Shown here: positions 20,908 to 31,929 of the stretch, piece by piece | Layout: each line of letters starts with the position of its first letter | How positions within the stretch are numbered: position 1 is the first letter of the stretch | Origin: Boothiomyces macroporosus | Taxonomy: Eukaryota; Chytridiomycota; Chytridiomycetes; Rhizophydiales; Terramycetaceae | Direction of reading: 5' to 3' | Length of the DNA stretch: 64,000 nucleotides | Assembly (NCBI GenBank): GCA_027604185.1 | Contig: JADGKB010000021.1 | Coordinates: 62,001-126,000 of the forward strand | Position numbers and translations under genes: made by a program | Notes under the pieces: model-generated | Seen by the model: only the letters and a program-made list of their open reading frames with translations | What the model was told of the DNA's origin: nothing | Databases searched by the model: none

Positions 20908-22983
20908 ATGGACCGAACTGCATATTATGTAAAATACAAATCAGGAGAACCGGTAGAAATTAACTCTATAATATTTTTGAAACATAATGGAATTCCGCTT
21001 ACCACAGTAGGACACTTGATTAAAGCGTTCAAAAATGAAGTTGTTCCAAGTTTAAACAACTTTCCATTAGACCAATTAACTCTACATTCAGTCATCGATG
21101 GTGTTGAAACTAAACATAATTCATATGACAAAATAACTGATATTAAAGAAGCTGCAGGGACAGGACCAAACCCTTTGATTATATACGCAAAGCAAATCAG
21201 CGAGAATGGTAAATATTTCTAATACTAGAACAAACACATCAAAAACCAAGTGAAGAACTAAATACAGAAGGCATTGAACGGGATATGATGGAAAAGATTA
21301 CATTACATGATATGCAACAGGATACTGCAATAATTGAAAAAATCAAGGGAAATGATTCAGTTGTTTATCTGGGGAAAACTAATGAGCAAAAACTATCCAA
21401 TGAAGGAATTAATCTGGATGATGAAAAAACAGTGAAAAGAGAGGAAACTGTCAAAGAAATAATTTTGCAACTAAAAGAAACTGGTGTTTTGCTGATCAAG
21501 AGTCCTCCAATGACTGGTAAAACTTCCTTGGCAACTTTAGCAGCAGACTATCTTTGTAATGTAAATGATAAGGAAAAAAGCTTATCATCAATATATCAAT
21601 GGTGGATTTTAATAATCGTGTAGATAACTGGGACTTCCAACAGACTTTTTATAAAGAGCTTGGAATAAGGTGGGGTGATCTGGCTGACTACCGAAAAGTC
21701 CGTGAAATTTATTTGATTATGGACGAAGTTCAGTTACTTTATACAAGGAATGGCAATAATGCTGATAATCGTCCATTTTCACCAAGTCACAATTCTAGAT
21801 GTGTTTGGAATATGGTTAAATCGATTTTGGGTGGCTATGACGGGGTCAATATTCTATTATTTGCAGCCTATGGATCATCTGTTCAGAATTTAGAATTTTC
21901 CACTCCAGTTAAACTCGAAGAAGGTCGGACAATGTTTGGTATTACTTGGACGATTTTCAAGGATGACGAACTCCAGGAATATGTAAGAAAGCATTTACGA
22001 TGCTACAATTCCGTGTTGCATAAAGATAAACAAGCTATGAATGAGTTTTGTTTCAATATCCAGAAGCTTACAGGTTCTTATGTTGGACTTGTTCGTGATG
22101 CTATCATTGCAATCAATGACGAATTTATCTCTGATGAAAAACGGTTCACAATCGATGTAAAAAAACTGATCAAGTCTGTTTGGATGCAGAGGGTCTATAA
22201 GAAGCTATTGGATACGAGAGCAATAAGAGCTGTAAAGAATATTGTGAGCAAAAATGACCTGGAATTGGTGAAATCTTTACTATTCGGAGATTCTTCAATG
22301 GAACTAGACGAAATGAATACGTCGTTAGTCAAAAATTGGTGCTGGTAGAAACAAACAAACAATTGGAATTCTCTTCAACTATAATGGAGAAATACTTTAC
22401 TGAAAAAATTATAGGAGAACCTTGTGTCAGGGCTACTAACTCTCCAGTAGATATTAATGAAATGATACTCCGTGTTTTATCAACAATTTCTTATAGTCAT
22501 TTAATGAATACCAAAGGCAGAACTAAAAAGACTGGAATTTTACTGGAAAGATCCTGGCAATCAGAATTCATCAAAGCTATTTATCAGTGTACAACAAAAG
22601 ATATGTATATTTCATCAGATGTTGGAGGGATTTATGAATGTAGAGGATTTATTGACTTTACTGTGCATTCAGAAGAAACAGATATCTTTTGGGGTATTGA
22701 ACTATTAAGAGAAGCAGATAAATTTGATGAACATATAGGACGATTTAAAGATAATGGGCGATATGAGTTATTAAGTAGGAAGTTTACAGACTACTGTATG
22801 ATTGATTTTCGAAAAGTAAATGGCAATCCTAAAGCAGATGATTTGCAAATATTTAAAGATGATTTGGCCAAGTGTAATGGAGTTAATTTGAAATTATACG
22901 TTCTTTTTTATGATGAAGACTTCAATCTCCAGTTATTCTCGTATTCAAATCCAAGCGGAATTCAAATCCAACAACTTTATTAA
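20908..22983 (+). CDS. CR effector: header, P-loop NTPase and nuclease, with frame break
   Basis: Three exons (introns 21209-21228 and 21561-21580, 20 nt each). Order: ubiquitin-like CR header (about residues 1-100), linker, STAND/AAA-type NTPase with P-loop SPPMTGKTS near 192-200 and Walker B YLIMDEVQ, then a restriction-endonuclease-like domain with GFIDFTV and WGIELLREADKFDEHIGRF, the usual catalytic blocks of CR/RHS-type nucleases. Between NTPase and nuclease the frame shifts at an A-run near 22335, and no GT-AG intron of suitable length can account for it. It is either a real disabling mutation or a sequence error; coding continues cleanly on both sides. The ATG at 20908 follows the transposase relic by about 16 bp. 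Confidence 0.75.
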
Positions 22984-23099
22984 ATCAACCTTTGATATTT
23001 GTAATTTACTTTGTATAATTTCTCATTCTAATGGATAATAAATTCCTAAATAACAATTCTTAAATATTTCTTCAATAAATTGATGAAATATTATTCCTT

Positions 23100-23426
23100 T
23101 TAATTCTATTTGATGAAGAAAATGAACAACAAATGCAGGAATTATTGGAGCTCATATTTTATCTTTTCGATATTTTACTAGTACCAAAATCACCAGAATA
23201 CAGAACAACTTTATTAACATTACCAAACACAGAATTCCGACAAGCTTTTAGGACGAATAAGTATGCATTCTTATTCAAATTCTATTCAGAACCATTCATT
23301 TTTATTATTAATTCATTCAAAGGAGTGAAATTATACATGTCAGCTAATTTTTTGTTATACATTTTTAAATTTGTTCAACTTTTGAAAAGCAATTATAAAT
23401 TGCTTCAAGTATTTGAGAGAATTTAA
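23100..23426 (+). mobile_element. Transposase N-terminal relic (D)
   Basis: Plus-strand frame of about 105 residues, with no convincing start, including a FRQAFRTNKYAFLF block. This resembles the FRxxFRM(S/T)xxxFxxL pattern at the N-terminus of Harbinger-type nucleases. The rest is eroded and Phe/Ile-rich. It lies between the stops of the CR nuclease gene and the convergent trypsin-fold gene. Confidence 0.4.
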
Positions 23427-23440
23427 AAGCGAAAATTTTA

Positions 23441-24928
23441 TTAGTTGATATCACGGGGGCCAAAATAAGTGGTATGACAACCATTACATTCATTAAATGA
23501 TTTAGTTCTTGAATTTTCTTGACATGGTTTAAACTCGTCAATATCACCCAATCCTTTTTTTTCTAAAATCTTTTTGAAATTTTTCAAAAAAGTTCCTCCA
23601 TAACTGCCATTTTTATCAGATGAACGATGGATCGCAACAGGAACAAATCCTTCACAACCTTCAACATAATAAATGCTACCATTTTCACCTTCTGTTGCAA
23701 ATAATTTTAGATTAGATGGCGAAACCATAATCACATCCGAATAAAGAAAGCCTTCAATCCTAACTTTTTCTAAATTGGATAAAGTACCATCTCCAATAGT
23801 CAAGCCTGTTCTACCTCCTAATTTGTAAAATACTGATGGAGCTGCCAAAAAATTCCATTCACTTGTAGGTGCAATAACTAATCCATTATCATGACGCGAA
23901 TTATTTCCTATTTCGATCATTCCAATATCATAATTTTGATCGTAATGGGCGATTGACACTAACTGATTAAATTGATTAAGATCATCAGGTTTCATCTTAG
24001 ATAATTCGGGAAACAAATTATGAGCAGCTGTCACAAGATAATGTCTTCCATTCCTATTTACAAATAAACCAATAGTGCCACCTAATGGACTTTTTAGCGT
24101 ACTTCCAGTGTTGTATTTAGCAATGATTTCCTTTGCAAGTGGTGCCAAATCTGACCGATAATCATAAAATAAATGCGGAGCATCATCAAATTTAATTTTG
24201 CACCCTGCATGACTACATACATCATCTCGTGAATTCCTTCTAGGAGGGCTTTCCTGGTGATACTCTATATAATTATTAGGAATGATATTTTTTGAAGCAA
24301 TTGAATTCATAAATTCTACTTCTGAATTTTCTCCATTAACAATAATTTTTCCTTTTCCAAGATCAATACCTGCTTTCCATGCACCAGCATCCTCCAAAAC
24401 ATTCCAAATTTTATCGTTAATACCTCCAGTTTCTATATCGAACATATTATCAAAATCTGTACAATCAAGTTTGTTAACAAAAGACTGAGATAGTGTATTG
24501 TTAATTTTCAAATTTTCTAATTTTTCGGTACTTTTTTCCAACTCTGTTTTAAAATTGATTTCTTTTAATTTGGAAAGGTTGTCGATAAGAAACTTTAGAA
24601 AAGGTATAATAGCCTCCCTATCTTCCTTCTTGATATTATAATTGTTCTTTCGAATAGGACGATTTAACAACAAAACTAATTTTTCCACATCAGCTGACCC
24701 TTCATAACCAAGATTTTGAGCTAGACGAATGCAAATAACTAGACTTTTTCGTTGATGTAGTTTGATATAAGTTTGATATGAGCTTAGAATATATAAAAAT
24801 TGATTAAGGTCGGAAATGATATCGGGATATGATTTTTTCAGAAGCAGTTTGTCATGAGGGTGAAGTAAGCTATTTGGTTCTTGACAGATAGGTGATTTTA
24901 ACTGTTTTAACAAGAAACTTTCAGACAT
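23441..24928 (-). CDS. Trypsin-fold protease-like protein of accessory island
   Basis: Intronless ORF, 495 residues from the first ATG. Residues 1-180 are helical and unlike anything I recognise. From about 280 a chymotrypsin-like fold is visible: GGTIGLFV, His303 in VTAAH, Asp334 in NYDIGMIEI, and Ser418 in EGENGSIYYVEGC, so a full His-Asp-Ser triad is plausible, although the usual GDSG is GENGS. No signal peptide. A CxxxxxCH motif ends the protein (ECNGCH). Position beside two CR genes and transposase relics, lack of introns and AT-rich codons suggest an effector or conflict protein; that role is inference. Confidence 0.65.
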   Translation of the reverse strand: MSESFLLKQLKSPICQEPNSLLHPHDKLLLKKSYPDIISDLNQFLYILSSYQTYIKLHQRKSLVICIRLAQNLGYEGSADVEKLVLLLNRPIRKNNYNIKKEDREAIIPFLKFLIDNLSKLKEINFKTELEKSTEKLENLKINNTLSQSFVNKLDCTDFDNMFDIETGGINDKIWNVLEDAGAWKAGIDLGKGKIIVNGENSEVEFMNSIASKNIIPNNYIEYHQESPPRRNSRDDVCSHAGCKIKFDDAPHLFYDYRSDLAPLAKEIIAKYNTGSTLKSPLGGTIGLFVNRNGRHYLVTAAHNLFPELSKMKPDDLNQFNQLVSIAHYDQNYDIGMIEIGNNSRHDNGLVIAPTSEWNFLAAPSVFYKLGGRTGLTIGDGTLSNLEKVRIEGFLYSDVIMVSPSNLKLFATEGENGSIYYVEGCEGFVPVAIHRSSDKNGSYGGTFLKNFKKILEKKGLGDIDEFKPCQENSRTKSFNECNGCHTTYFGPRDIN

Positions 24929-25219
24929 TTTTGTAATTTTAGAAAGAAAAAAGAACGCCACTTTTTAAATACCGGTAACAGATTTAAAATATACACGTGA
25001 TTTGTCAGTTCTTTATCACCTATAAATGAACCTAAAATTAACTCGGCTTTTATTTGCAGATCTTTGATCTTCATCTCTAACTCCTTGTTCCACATTTCAA
25101 ACTTCTAATGAACACCTTTGTTTTGTTTAAACCACTCTTGTGCTTCTCTCATTTTTTACCCCTAGTTACTTTGATACTAGTTTAACTTTGAAACCCACAA
25201 ATAAACAGGACTTATAAAG
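24929..25219. other. AT-rich island border, possible coding remnant
   Basis: Upstream of the trypsin-fold gene. A minus-strand open stretch (about 25095 to 24910) encodes a short charged helix (WNKELEMKIKDLQ) and is preceded by more open frame with a stop between (EAQEWFKQN). It may be a fragment of a lost gene. MED15 ends at 25220. Confidence 0.3.
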
Positions 25220-26943
25220 TTATATTGAACATTTTACATCTGGAAACAAATATTCGACACATGGAGTAATACCTTTCCCATCAACAACCAAGTTTTTGAT
25301 TCCATCCTGAACTTCTTTGGATATTCCCTTGGCAACATCAATATTCATACACTTTGATCTCGAATACTTTGCGTATTCTAAAATATTGGGTATAGTGAAT
25401 GATACTGTTACAGGAGTTTTTGATATAATCACATTTACTGATTTGCCAAAGGATTTGGTAGAGTATTGGAAATCAAATGTTTGGGAAAGAGATTCTAGCT
25501 CCTGCTCCAGAGTTGGTGTATCTAGGACGTTAAATAATGTTTTCAGGTTTGTTTCTGGCGTTTCTACATCCAAAGTAGAAGAGATTTGACAAGGGCCAAA
25601 TAGAAAGTGGGCATCGTCTACGTTAGCCAACACTAACCTAGGGCAGAAAACTTAACTGCAGATTTTACAGGTTTGGGTAAATTTGCATAATTTAATTGGG
25701 GATATCTGAAGCTGTCATTTCCATATATAGATTTAATGTCCACTTCAAGTGGTTTGGAAGAAAAATCTCTGTCTAAAATCATTTCTAAACTAGTTTCCAT
25801 TTTCTCCTTTAATTCGGTATCTGCAACCTTAGAAATGCCTTTCTTTGGTGATTTCTTTACTTCAACTTCAACCTCTTTCTCCTTTTGCTCATCTATAAAT
25901 TTCTGGAAATCCTCCAAAAATTTCATCATTTGGGCAGTTACATTTGCTTTTACATAAAAAATACCCTTTGGCAAACTCTGATACTGTTGTTGAAGAATTA
26001 TTTTCTAAATATAAGTTGTATAGTACCATCCCAATAGCTTTCTCTAGTTTTTCCTTTCCTCCTGGAATATCTTTTAGCAAATACAAATCATAAATCATGA
26101 CATCAATATTTTGAAAGGCTGGTTGAAGACTTGTCATCTGCTTTGAAATGGCAACTTTTTCATTTGGTGCAAGATTTTGTTCATTTATGGTGATATCTAC
26201 ACTAAGAATCTATTTACTCTTGCTAGCTTGAAGCTCTATTATTTTCTTTACAATTTCGGGATCATACTTTCCACTAGGTGGTAAATTGAGAGTTATTGGC
26301 TGCTCTGCAGGCTTTGACATTTGAGGTGTAGTGTTGAGTTGCTGCAAATTTGCCATTAAAGTTGGATTTGAAAACCCCTGAGGTAATTTGTTTTGTGGTA
26401 CTTGTTTCTGTAGTTGGGCATAATAATTCTTTGCAAGTTGTTCCACTTGGGCTTTTTGGTGTGGTTGTAACCGCTGAGAATTATTGATTAGAGACGTTAG
26501 TTGCTGTGGAGTCATTGCTCCTGGAACTCCGATATTCATTAGTGGATTGAAAGCAGCAGGAATGCCTGTCATCTGAGGAGCAAGATTATTCATCTGCGGC
26601 TGATTCATAGGAACTGATTAAACGAAAGTATACCTCCTTTACCCCTATTCTGAATCGATACCAATCTTGACCTAGCTTCGTTTAAATATTGTTGCTACGT
26701 TAATATCAATGGTACCTGGCTATTAGATTTCTCAAATATGTTTTTTTCGTATCCCTTTGCCAGCTCCTGTAATTTATTCTTTTCTACTTGTGTCCGCTGG
26801 TCTGGCGGTAGCGCTTCGCAGGCAGCATTGAATAATTTATTTACGATTTCGTTTCTTGCTGCATCGTTAACTCCGGCTCTCCAATCCAAGTGCTGCCTCT
26901 GATACATGTGCATTAGATTGAGGTTGAGGTTCTGGTTATTCAT
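25220..26943 (-). CDS. MED15: Mediator tail subunit MED15
   Basis: Six exons (introns 26695-26715, 26614-26633, 26197-26217, 26005-26026, 25618-25637; 20-22 nt) encode about 539 residues. The N-terminal KIX domain is clear (DWRAGVNDAARNEIVNKLF). A Gln/Asn/Pro/Met-rich low-complexity middle (QLQKQVPQNK...) follows, with a folded C-terminal region of MED15 type (SFTIPNILEYAKYSRSK). Known role: Mediator tail subunit contacted by activators through KIX. The C-terminal assignment rests on continuity of the joined frame rather than a strong motif. Confidence 0.8.
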
Positions 26944-27054
26944 GACTATTGCCGGATTTTATGTTGAAATGAATTTTTGAAGGGAAAATGAAAATGTGAA
27001 AAGATCAATTTCAGTTGGAATAAAACATTGCCAGGTATTGAATATGAAGATTTA

Positions 27055-29383
27055 TTAGACGTAGAATACTTCGACTGCGTATTCTCCAACACCCAGTTCC
27101 ATCTGTTCAACCGCGGTGTCAAACCTGGTTCCATACACCTCGCTGCTCTTCTTTTTCTTTTCTGATTTAGCCGCTGCCTTTGCCTTTGCTATTCTAGATT
27201 CGCTGACGGTTCCGTATAGAGGCCCTTTGAGTTTCAATTCAATCGCGGTCAAGAGTTCGACATTTTGCTTTATGACTGGTGATAATTCATTGACAACTTG
27301 CAATAAATCTGGCGAGAGTCGGATGTTTAGCAAATGTGCATCTAATATTAAACCAAACGCATCAATAGCCTAACATAAAATAGGAATTACCTTTGTCCAA
27401 GTATTGAATTCGTTTGTCAAAGCGTCTTTATAGTCTTCGTTTTGAGGCAGATCGTTCCATAGCCAATATAATGGGAATTTCGACTGATCTTTAACCAGGA
27501 ATTTATCAAATGTAGGGTTTATAATTTCTGTGATCCAGTCGAAAACTAGCAGAATTTCAGTGGTGTTCAACTGTTTAAGTTCCTGCACCATCATTTGATC
27601 AGACCTTGGGTTGGAGAAGCATAATTCTATAAATTTCTTTTGAATATTGTTGAGTTTAGAGTCTGGTAGTTCATGTGACGGTTCAACGCAGTAGTGAGGA
27701 ACTGGTTTCCTAGTCTTATCTTTTCCAAAATCAAATTCTTCAAGAATTTGGAGCTCTTCTGCACTTCCATCATCTTTCAACACATGCTTCAGAATGGATA
27801 CGTAATCATTTTCAGTCATATCTATGGTTTTTTCACAAGCTAATGCGAGCAATTCGAAATCCCTCTTTTCAAACAATGCAGAAAATATTCCTGCTGGAAC
27901 CATAAATGAATACACAAATCCATTCCACAACATGAATTCGATTACCAATCTTGGCCAGAATGATTTAGGGTTCGAAAAGCATTTCTTTATGATTTCAAGA
28001 CTTGTCGTTTGTGAGAGTTGGAATGATGCTGTGTGTCTAACATACTTTTTGGGATCAGAACTGTACTTGAATTTGGCGCCAATAACAGTTCCATCGTTGG
28101 TTTTCCACTTTTGCAATTGTTCATGTTTTGCATCGACCCATGCGAAAAATAGTTTTTCAAACTCTTCAACAGATACATCCGACAATAACTTATCCAGGTG
28201 CTTGCAGTCAGCTTGGTCCCATTTTTGCACATTTGCCTTCCACGACTTGTAAATTTTCTTTTCATCTTTTAGCGGTGGCCTGGTCGGAATTACTGAATGA
28301 ACTAGCCCTTCAGTAGTTATTGGATTGTAACTATGATCTGCAACTGACAGCTTACCGAGGGAAGATAACAGTGATATTGGGGAAGCATGGAAAGGTAAAA
28401 TAGCAAATTGGACAGAAAAGGATTTCGCTTTCTTTTCCAAGGAGCTTGTGGCAATAGCAAGTACATCTCCATGGATGCTTGAAGATGCCTTGCAAATAGA
28501 ATACGTTTTAGTGCTTTTGAGATCAGGTACATCTTGATTTGCACCATCATAAATGCATTTTTCAAATTGCTTAGAGCCATATTTAGTATCCCATAGCGCT
28601 ATAACAGTTCTTGCCTCAATCTGGGAAATTACTGCTACGGCTGCATCCAAAGGAGTTAATGAGAATGATTTTGATGGTTCCAAGGGAATTTCTAGTGTTG
28701 AATCTTTCTTTATCACTCTAATGCACGAATTGTCTATCTTAGTCAATATTTACAAATCAAGTAAACTGCGTGAGAGTCCACAAGTGCAGACTCTGGCATT
28801 TTATCAGTCAACTCTCTTTCCAACGAAAGTTGTGCAGATTTCAAGTCAAATTCCAACAATGATATTCCACTCTCTGATTTGGCAACCAAAAGTAAAACTT
28901 TATCAAAATGCGATGCCAAAATTCCTGCTTGGGTGATTGATTTTTTCAATGTAAAGTCTCTTTCTAGAATTTCAATTTTGTCCTGATACACGCAACACAA
29001 CAAACTACCATATGGGATAATTTCAATTATTTTTCCTCCAATCTAATATTAGTAGCGATTACAGATTTTGATTTCATTTGATTGGTTGTAATATCCCACG
29101 AATGTATTTCAGAATCAAAGCTACCAAATACAAGTCCATCCGAGTACACACAGGGACAGGTGAATTCCGGATTCGATGGCGGCACTGAATAAGAGTATAC
29201 GCACTGTAAGGTTTCCATCTATAATGAAATTCAACTTACTGAATAGACTGATATATTGGAACTTTGAACGGTAGTGGTCAGGTATTCATCCCCACTTGAT
29301 TTGATGCTGGCGTTGAAAGAATTCTTCTTGTAGCTGGCTAATAATTTAGTAGTATTGAGAGGTATTAACTCTTGGACAATCAT
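27055..29383 (-). CDS. NOL11: NOL11-like SSU processome (t-UTP) protein
   Basis: Five exons (introns 29219-29239, 29043-29062, 28738-28766, 27370-27390; the third is 29 nt with a GTTTAC donor) encode about 745 residues. The N-terminal half is a WD40-like propeller (SDGLVFGSFDSEIHSWDI, TVIALWDTKYGS). ILPFHASPISLLSSLGKLS matches the NOL11 block before the helical half. The C-terminus LILDAHLLNIRLSPDLLQVV, then ELLTAIELKLKG, aligns well with animal NOL11. Known role: pre-rRNA transcription and early 18S processing in the nucleolus; yeast uses the diverged Utp8 instead. Confidence 0.78.
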
Positions 29384-29417
29384 CTTCAAAAAGAAAAAAA
29401 ATCGAGAAAAAAAATAA

Positions 29418-30332
29418 ATGCGTTGGACCAGACTAAACTTGAAAAGATTTATATTCACGCAAATAGAGCCCGAGAAACTATTGAAGGGAGGTAATAACAT
29501 TAAGAGTGGCAGACTTATTCAGATGCGGTCTGTGCTCAGCAACAGCGAAGTTGGTGCAATCATTGGAAGCAAATCAGAGTTTTTAAAGGAAATTAAAAAG
29601 AATTCAGGATTTAGCTTAAAGTTTTCTACAAGAGTGAAATCCACACCCGATCGAGTAATGACCTTATCTGGATCTTTGGACCAGCTGGAAACCACAATAT
29701 CCATGATTACAAACAAACTCACTTCTAAATCGAATTCTAATTCTTGGACTTTTCGCATTTTGGTCCCTAATCAGAAATTTGACGAGATAATTGGAGATGG
29801 CTCAGTGAACATTAAAGAGCTCGCCGCTAATACTGGAGCAAAGATATATCCCCACCGCGACTTGCAGCCATTTTCTACCGAGCGTGTTATAGGAGTTCAA
29901 GGAGATGCACTACAGTTAGGATCTGTATGGCGGCATATTGCACAAATTATAGGTACATATCACCTAGAAAACTCTAATGATCCAACCATATTTTATATCC
30001 CTGGTTACAGTAGCTCTGATCCTCTACCACCGTTATTCGAGATTGATTCAGCTTCAAGCGATCCTTTGCAAGCTGTTACGCAAGAGTTTAAAATACCAGC
30101 AAGATTTGCAGGAAAACTAATCGGACGAAATGGAGATAACATTAAAGAAATCAACAGTCTTTCTGGAAGTAAAGTAAGCTGATACTGATTTCAGGTTTTT
30201 ATATCTAACGACTTGGAAAATGGCGAGAGAAAGGTTATAATGACAGGCACAAAGAGTAGCAACATTCGCGCGGCTCAGCTGATACAATCCCACCTGGATA
30301 TGCTTTCTTTAGCTGAAGCGAATCAAATGTAA
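29418..30332 (+). CDS. KH-domain RNA-binding protein, divergent paralogue
   Basis: Two exons (intron 30174-30194, 21 nt), 297 residues. Three KH domains: KH1 with GAIIGSKSEFL (GxxG loop changed to GSKS), KH2 with DEIIGDGSVNI (GDGS), KH3 with GKLIGRNGDNI (intact). The intron interrupts KH3 at the same codon as in the KH gene at 12604-13801, and both last exons are 138 nt, so they are paralogues. The N-terminus is short and the linker lacks the Pro/Gln-rich stretch. Degenerate loops in KH1 and KH2 suggest RNA binding mainly through KH3. It starts 34 bp from the divergent NOL11 ATG. Confidence 0.82.
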
Positions 30333-30484
30333 TCTAATTTCTACAACCCAAGCATCGCATTTTCCGCATAAATCCAATAAAGATTCATGTATGTGGGCCA
30401 GTAAGCGTTTGTGATATGGGAGATGAAGGACATTGCGGAAAATATCTGGGTCCATTCCGAAACAAAAAAAATTTAATCTTTAAA

Positions 30485-31905
30485 ATGAATAGGAATTTGA
30501 GGGTTATTCGCATTATACTAAGAAAGTCATCAACACTAAGACCGATCTACTTGGATGCGCAAGCGACGACACCAATGGATCCCCGAGTGTTGGACAAAAT
30601 GCTTCCTTACTTTACAAACCAATTCGGTAATCCACATTCAAGAACACACCAGTACGGATGGGAAAGTGAACATGCAGTTGAAGATGCTAGGCAAAAGGTA
30701 GCGGATTTGATCCATGCAGATCCAAAGGAAGTCATTTTTACTTCTGGCGCAACTGAATCCAACAACACTGCAATCAAGGGTGTTGCCAATTTTTACAAGT
30801 CAAGAAAGAACCACATCATCACTACTCAAACTGAACATAAATGTGTATTGGAAAGCTGCAGAATGTTGCAAGAGGATGGATTTAAAGTAACTTATTTGCC
30901 TGTAAATTCAAACGGATTGATAAACTTGGAAGATTTGAAGAGTGCAATTACCGGCGAAACTAGTATTGTGTCAATTATGGCAGTCAACAATGAAATCGGT
31001 GTTATCCAACCATTGAAAGAAATTGGGGAAATCTGTCGGGAAAGAAAGGTTTTCTTCCACACTGATGCTGCCCAGGCTATCGGAAAGATCAAAATCGATG
31101 TGGAAGCAATGAAGATTGATTTGATGTCCATATCCGGACATAAGCTTTACGGTCCAAAGGGTAATATGCATTTAATTTAGGTGTTGGCGCACTATACGTC
31201 CGTAGAAGACCAAGAGTTCGTCTTGAACCTTTGATTTCCGGTGGTGGCCAAGAAAGAGGGTTAAGAAGTGGAACTGTTCCTACTCCGTTGGTTGTCGGAC
31301 TTGGCGAAGCTGCTAGAGTTGCAAAACAAGAGATGCAGGTAAGTACCTTTACAAAATAATGATGACTCCATTGCGTGATTGAAAAGTTTCGACTTTTGTG
31401 CAAAAAAAGATATAGGAGGACTGAATTTTATCGAATTATGATCAGTGCTAACCTTAGTATGACTCTGAAAGAATCACTAAATTGTCACATCATTTGATTG
31501 AATCTATTACTTCACAGGTCCCAAATGTTGTCCGTAATGGTGATCCTGAGCATCATTACCCAGGATGTGTCAATCTTTCCTTCCAATACGTTGAAGGAGA
31601 ATCCTTGCTCATGGCCCTAAAGGATATCGCACTTTCATCTGGCTCAGCGTGTACCTCTGCCTCTTTGGAACCGTCATACGTTTTGAGAGCTCTAGGTGCA
31701 GATGATGAGACTGCTCACTCCAGCATCAGATTTGGAATTGGGAGATTTACCACTGAAGAAGAAATTGAATTCACCATCAAAAAGGTAGTACAACATGTTG
31801 AAAGATTGCGTGAAATGAGTCCTTTATGGGAAATGGTAATCCATTTTTAATAATTAGGTGCAAGATGGCATTGATTTGAAGAGCATCCAATGGTCCCAGC
31901 ATTAA
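30485..31905 (+). CDS. NFS1: Cysteine desulfurase NFS1
   Basis: Four exons (introns 31161-31180, 31339-31457, 31836-31857) encode 419 residues. A class-V aminotransferase fold: presequence-like [16 protein letters not shown], substrate region [14 protein letters not shown]-lysine motif [12 protein letters not shown] (split by intron 1), and the catalytic cysteine loop [14 protein letters not shown]. Known role: sulfur donor for Fe-S clusters and tRNA thiolation in mitochondria. An upstream in-frame ATG at 30416 exists, but 30485 gives the better mitochondrial N-terminus. Intron 2 is 119 nt, by far the longest in the window, and holds a snoRNA candidate. Confidence 0.95.
31353..31429 (+). ncRNA. 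Candidate C/D-box snoRNA in NFS1 intron 2
   Basis: Inside the 119-nt intron a perfect C box (ATGATGA, 31359-31365) and D box (CTGA, 31421-31424) are 55 nt apart. The flanks AAAAT (31353-31357) and ATTTT (31425-31429) are complementary and give the expected terminal stem beside the boxes. A possible C'-like GTGATTGA lies at about 31375. The bases before box D (GATATAGGAGGA) are the putative guide; I cannot test their rRNA target here. Size (about 77 nt) fits. The host intron being unusually long supports it. Confidence 0.65.
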
Positions 31906-31929
31906 TAAATCTCGTTCTTTAATATTAAT

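Noticed and set aside
23365..23547. Small minus-strand ORF overlapping the 3' end of the trypsin-fold gene
   Set aside because: Shadow frame with no motif.
30416..30484. Upstream in-frame ATG of NFS1
   Set aside because: It would add an acidic, non-mitochondrial N-terminus before a good presequence beginning at 30485.
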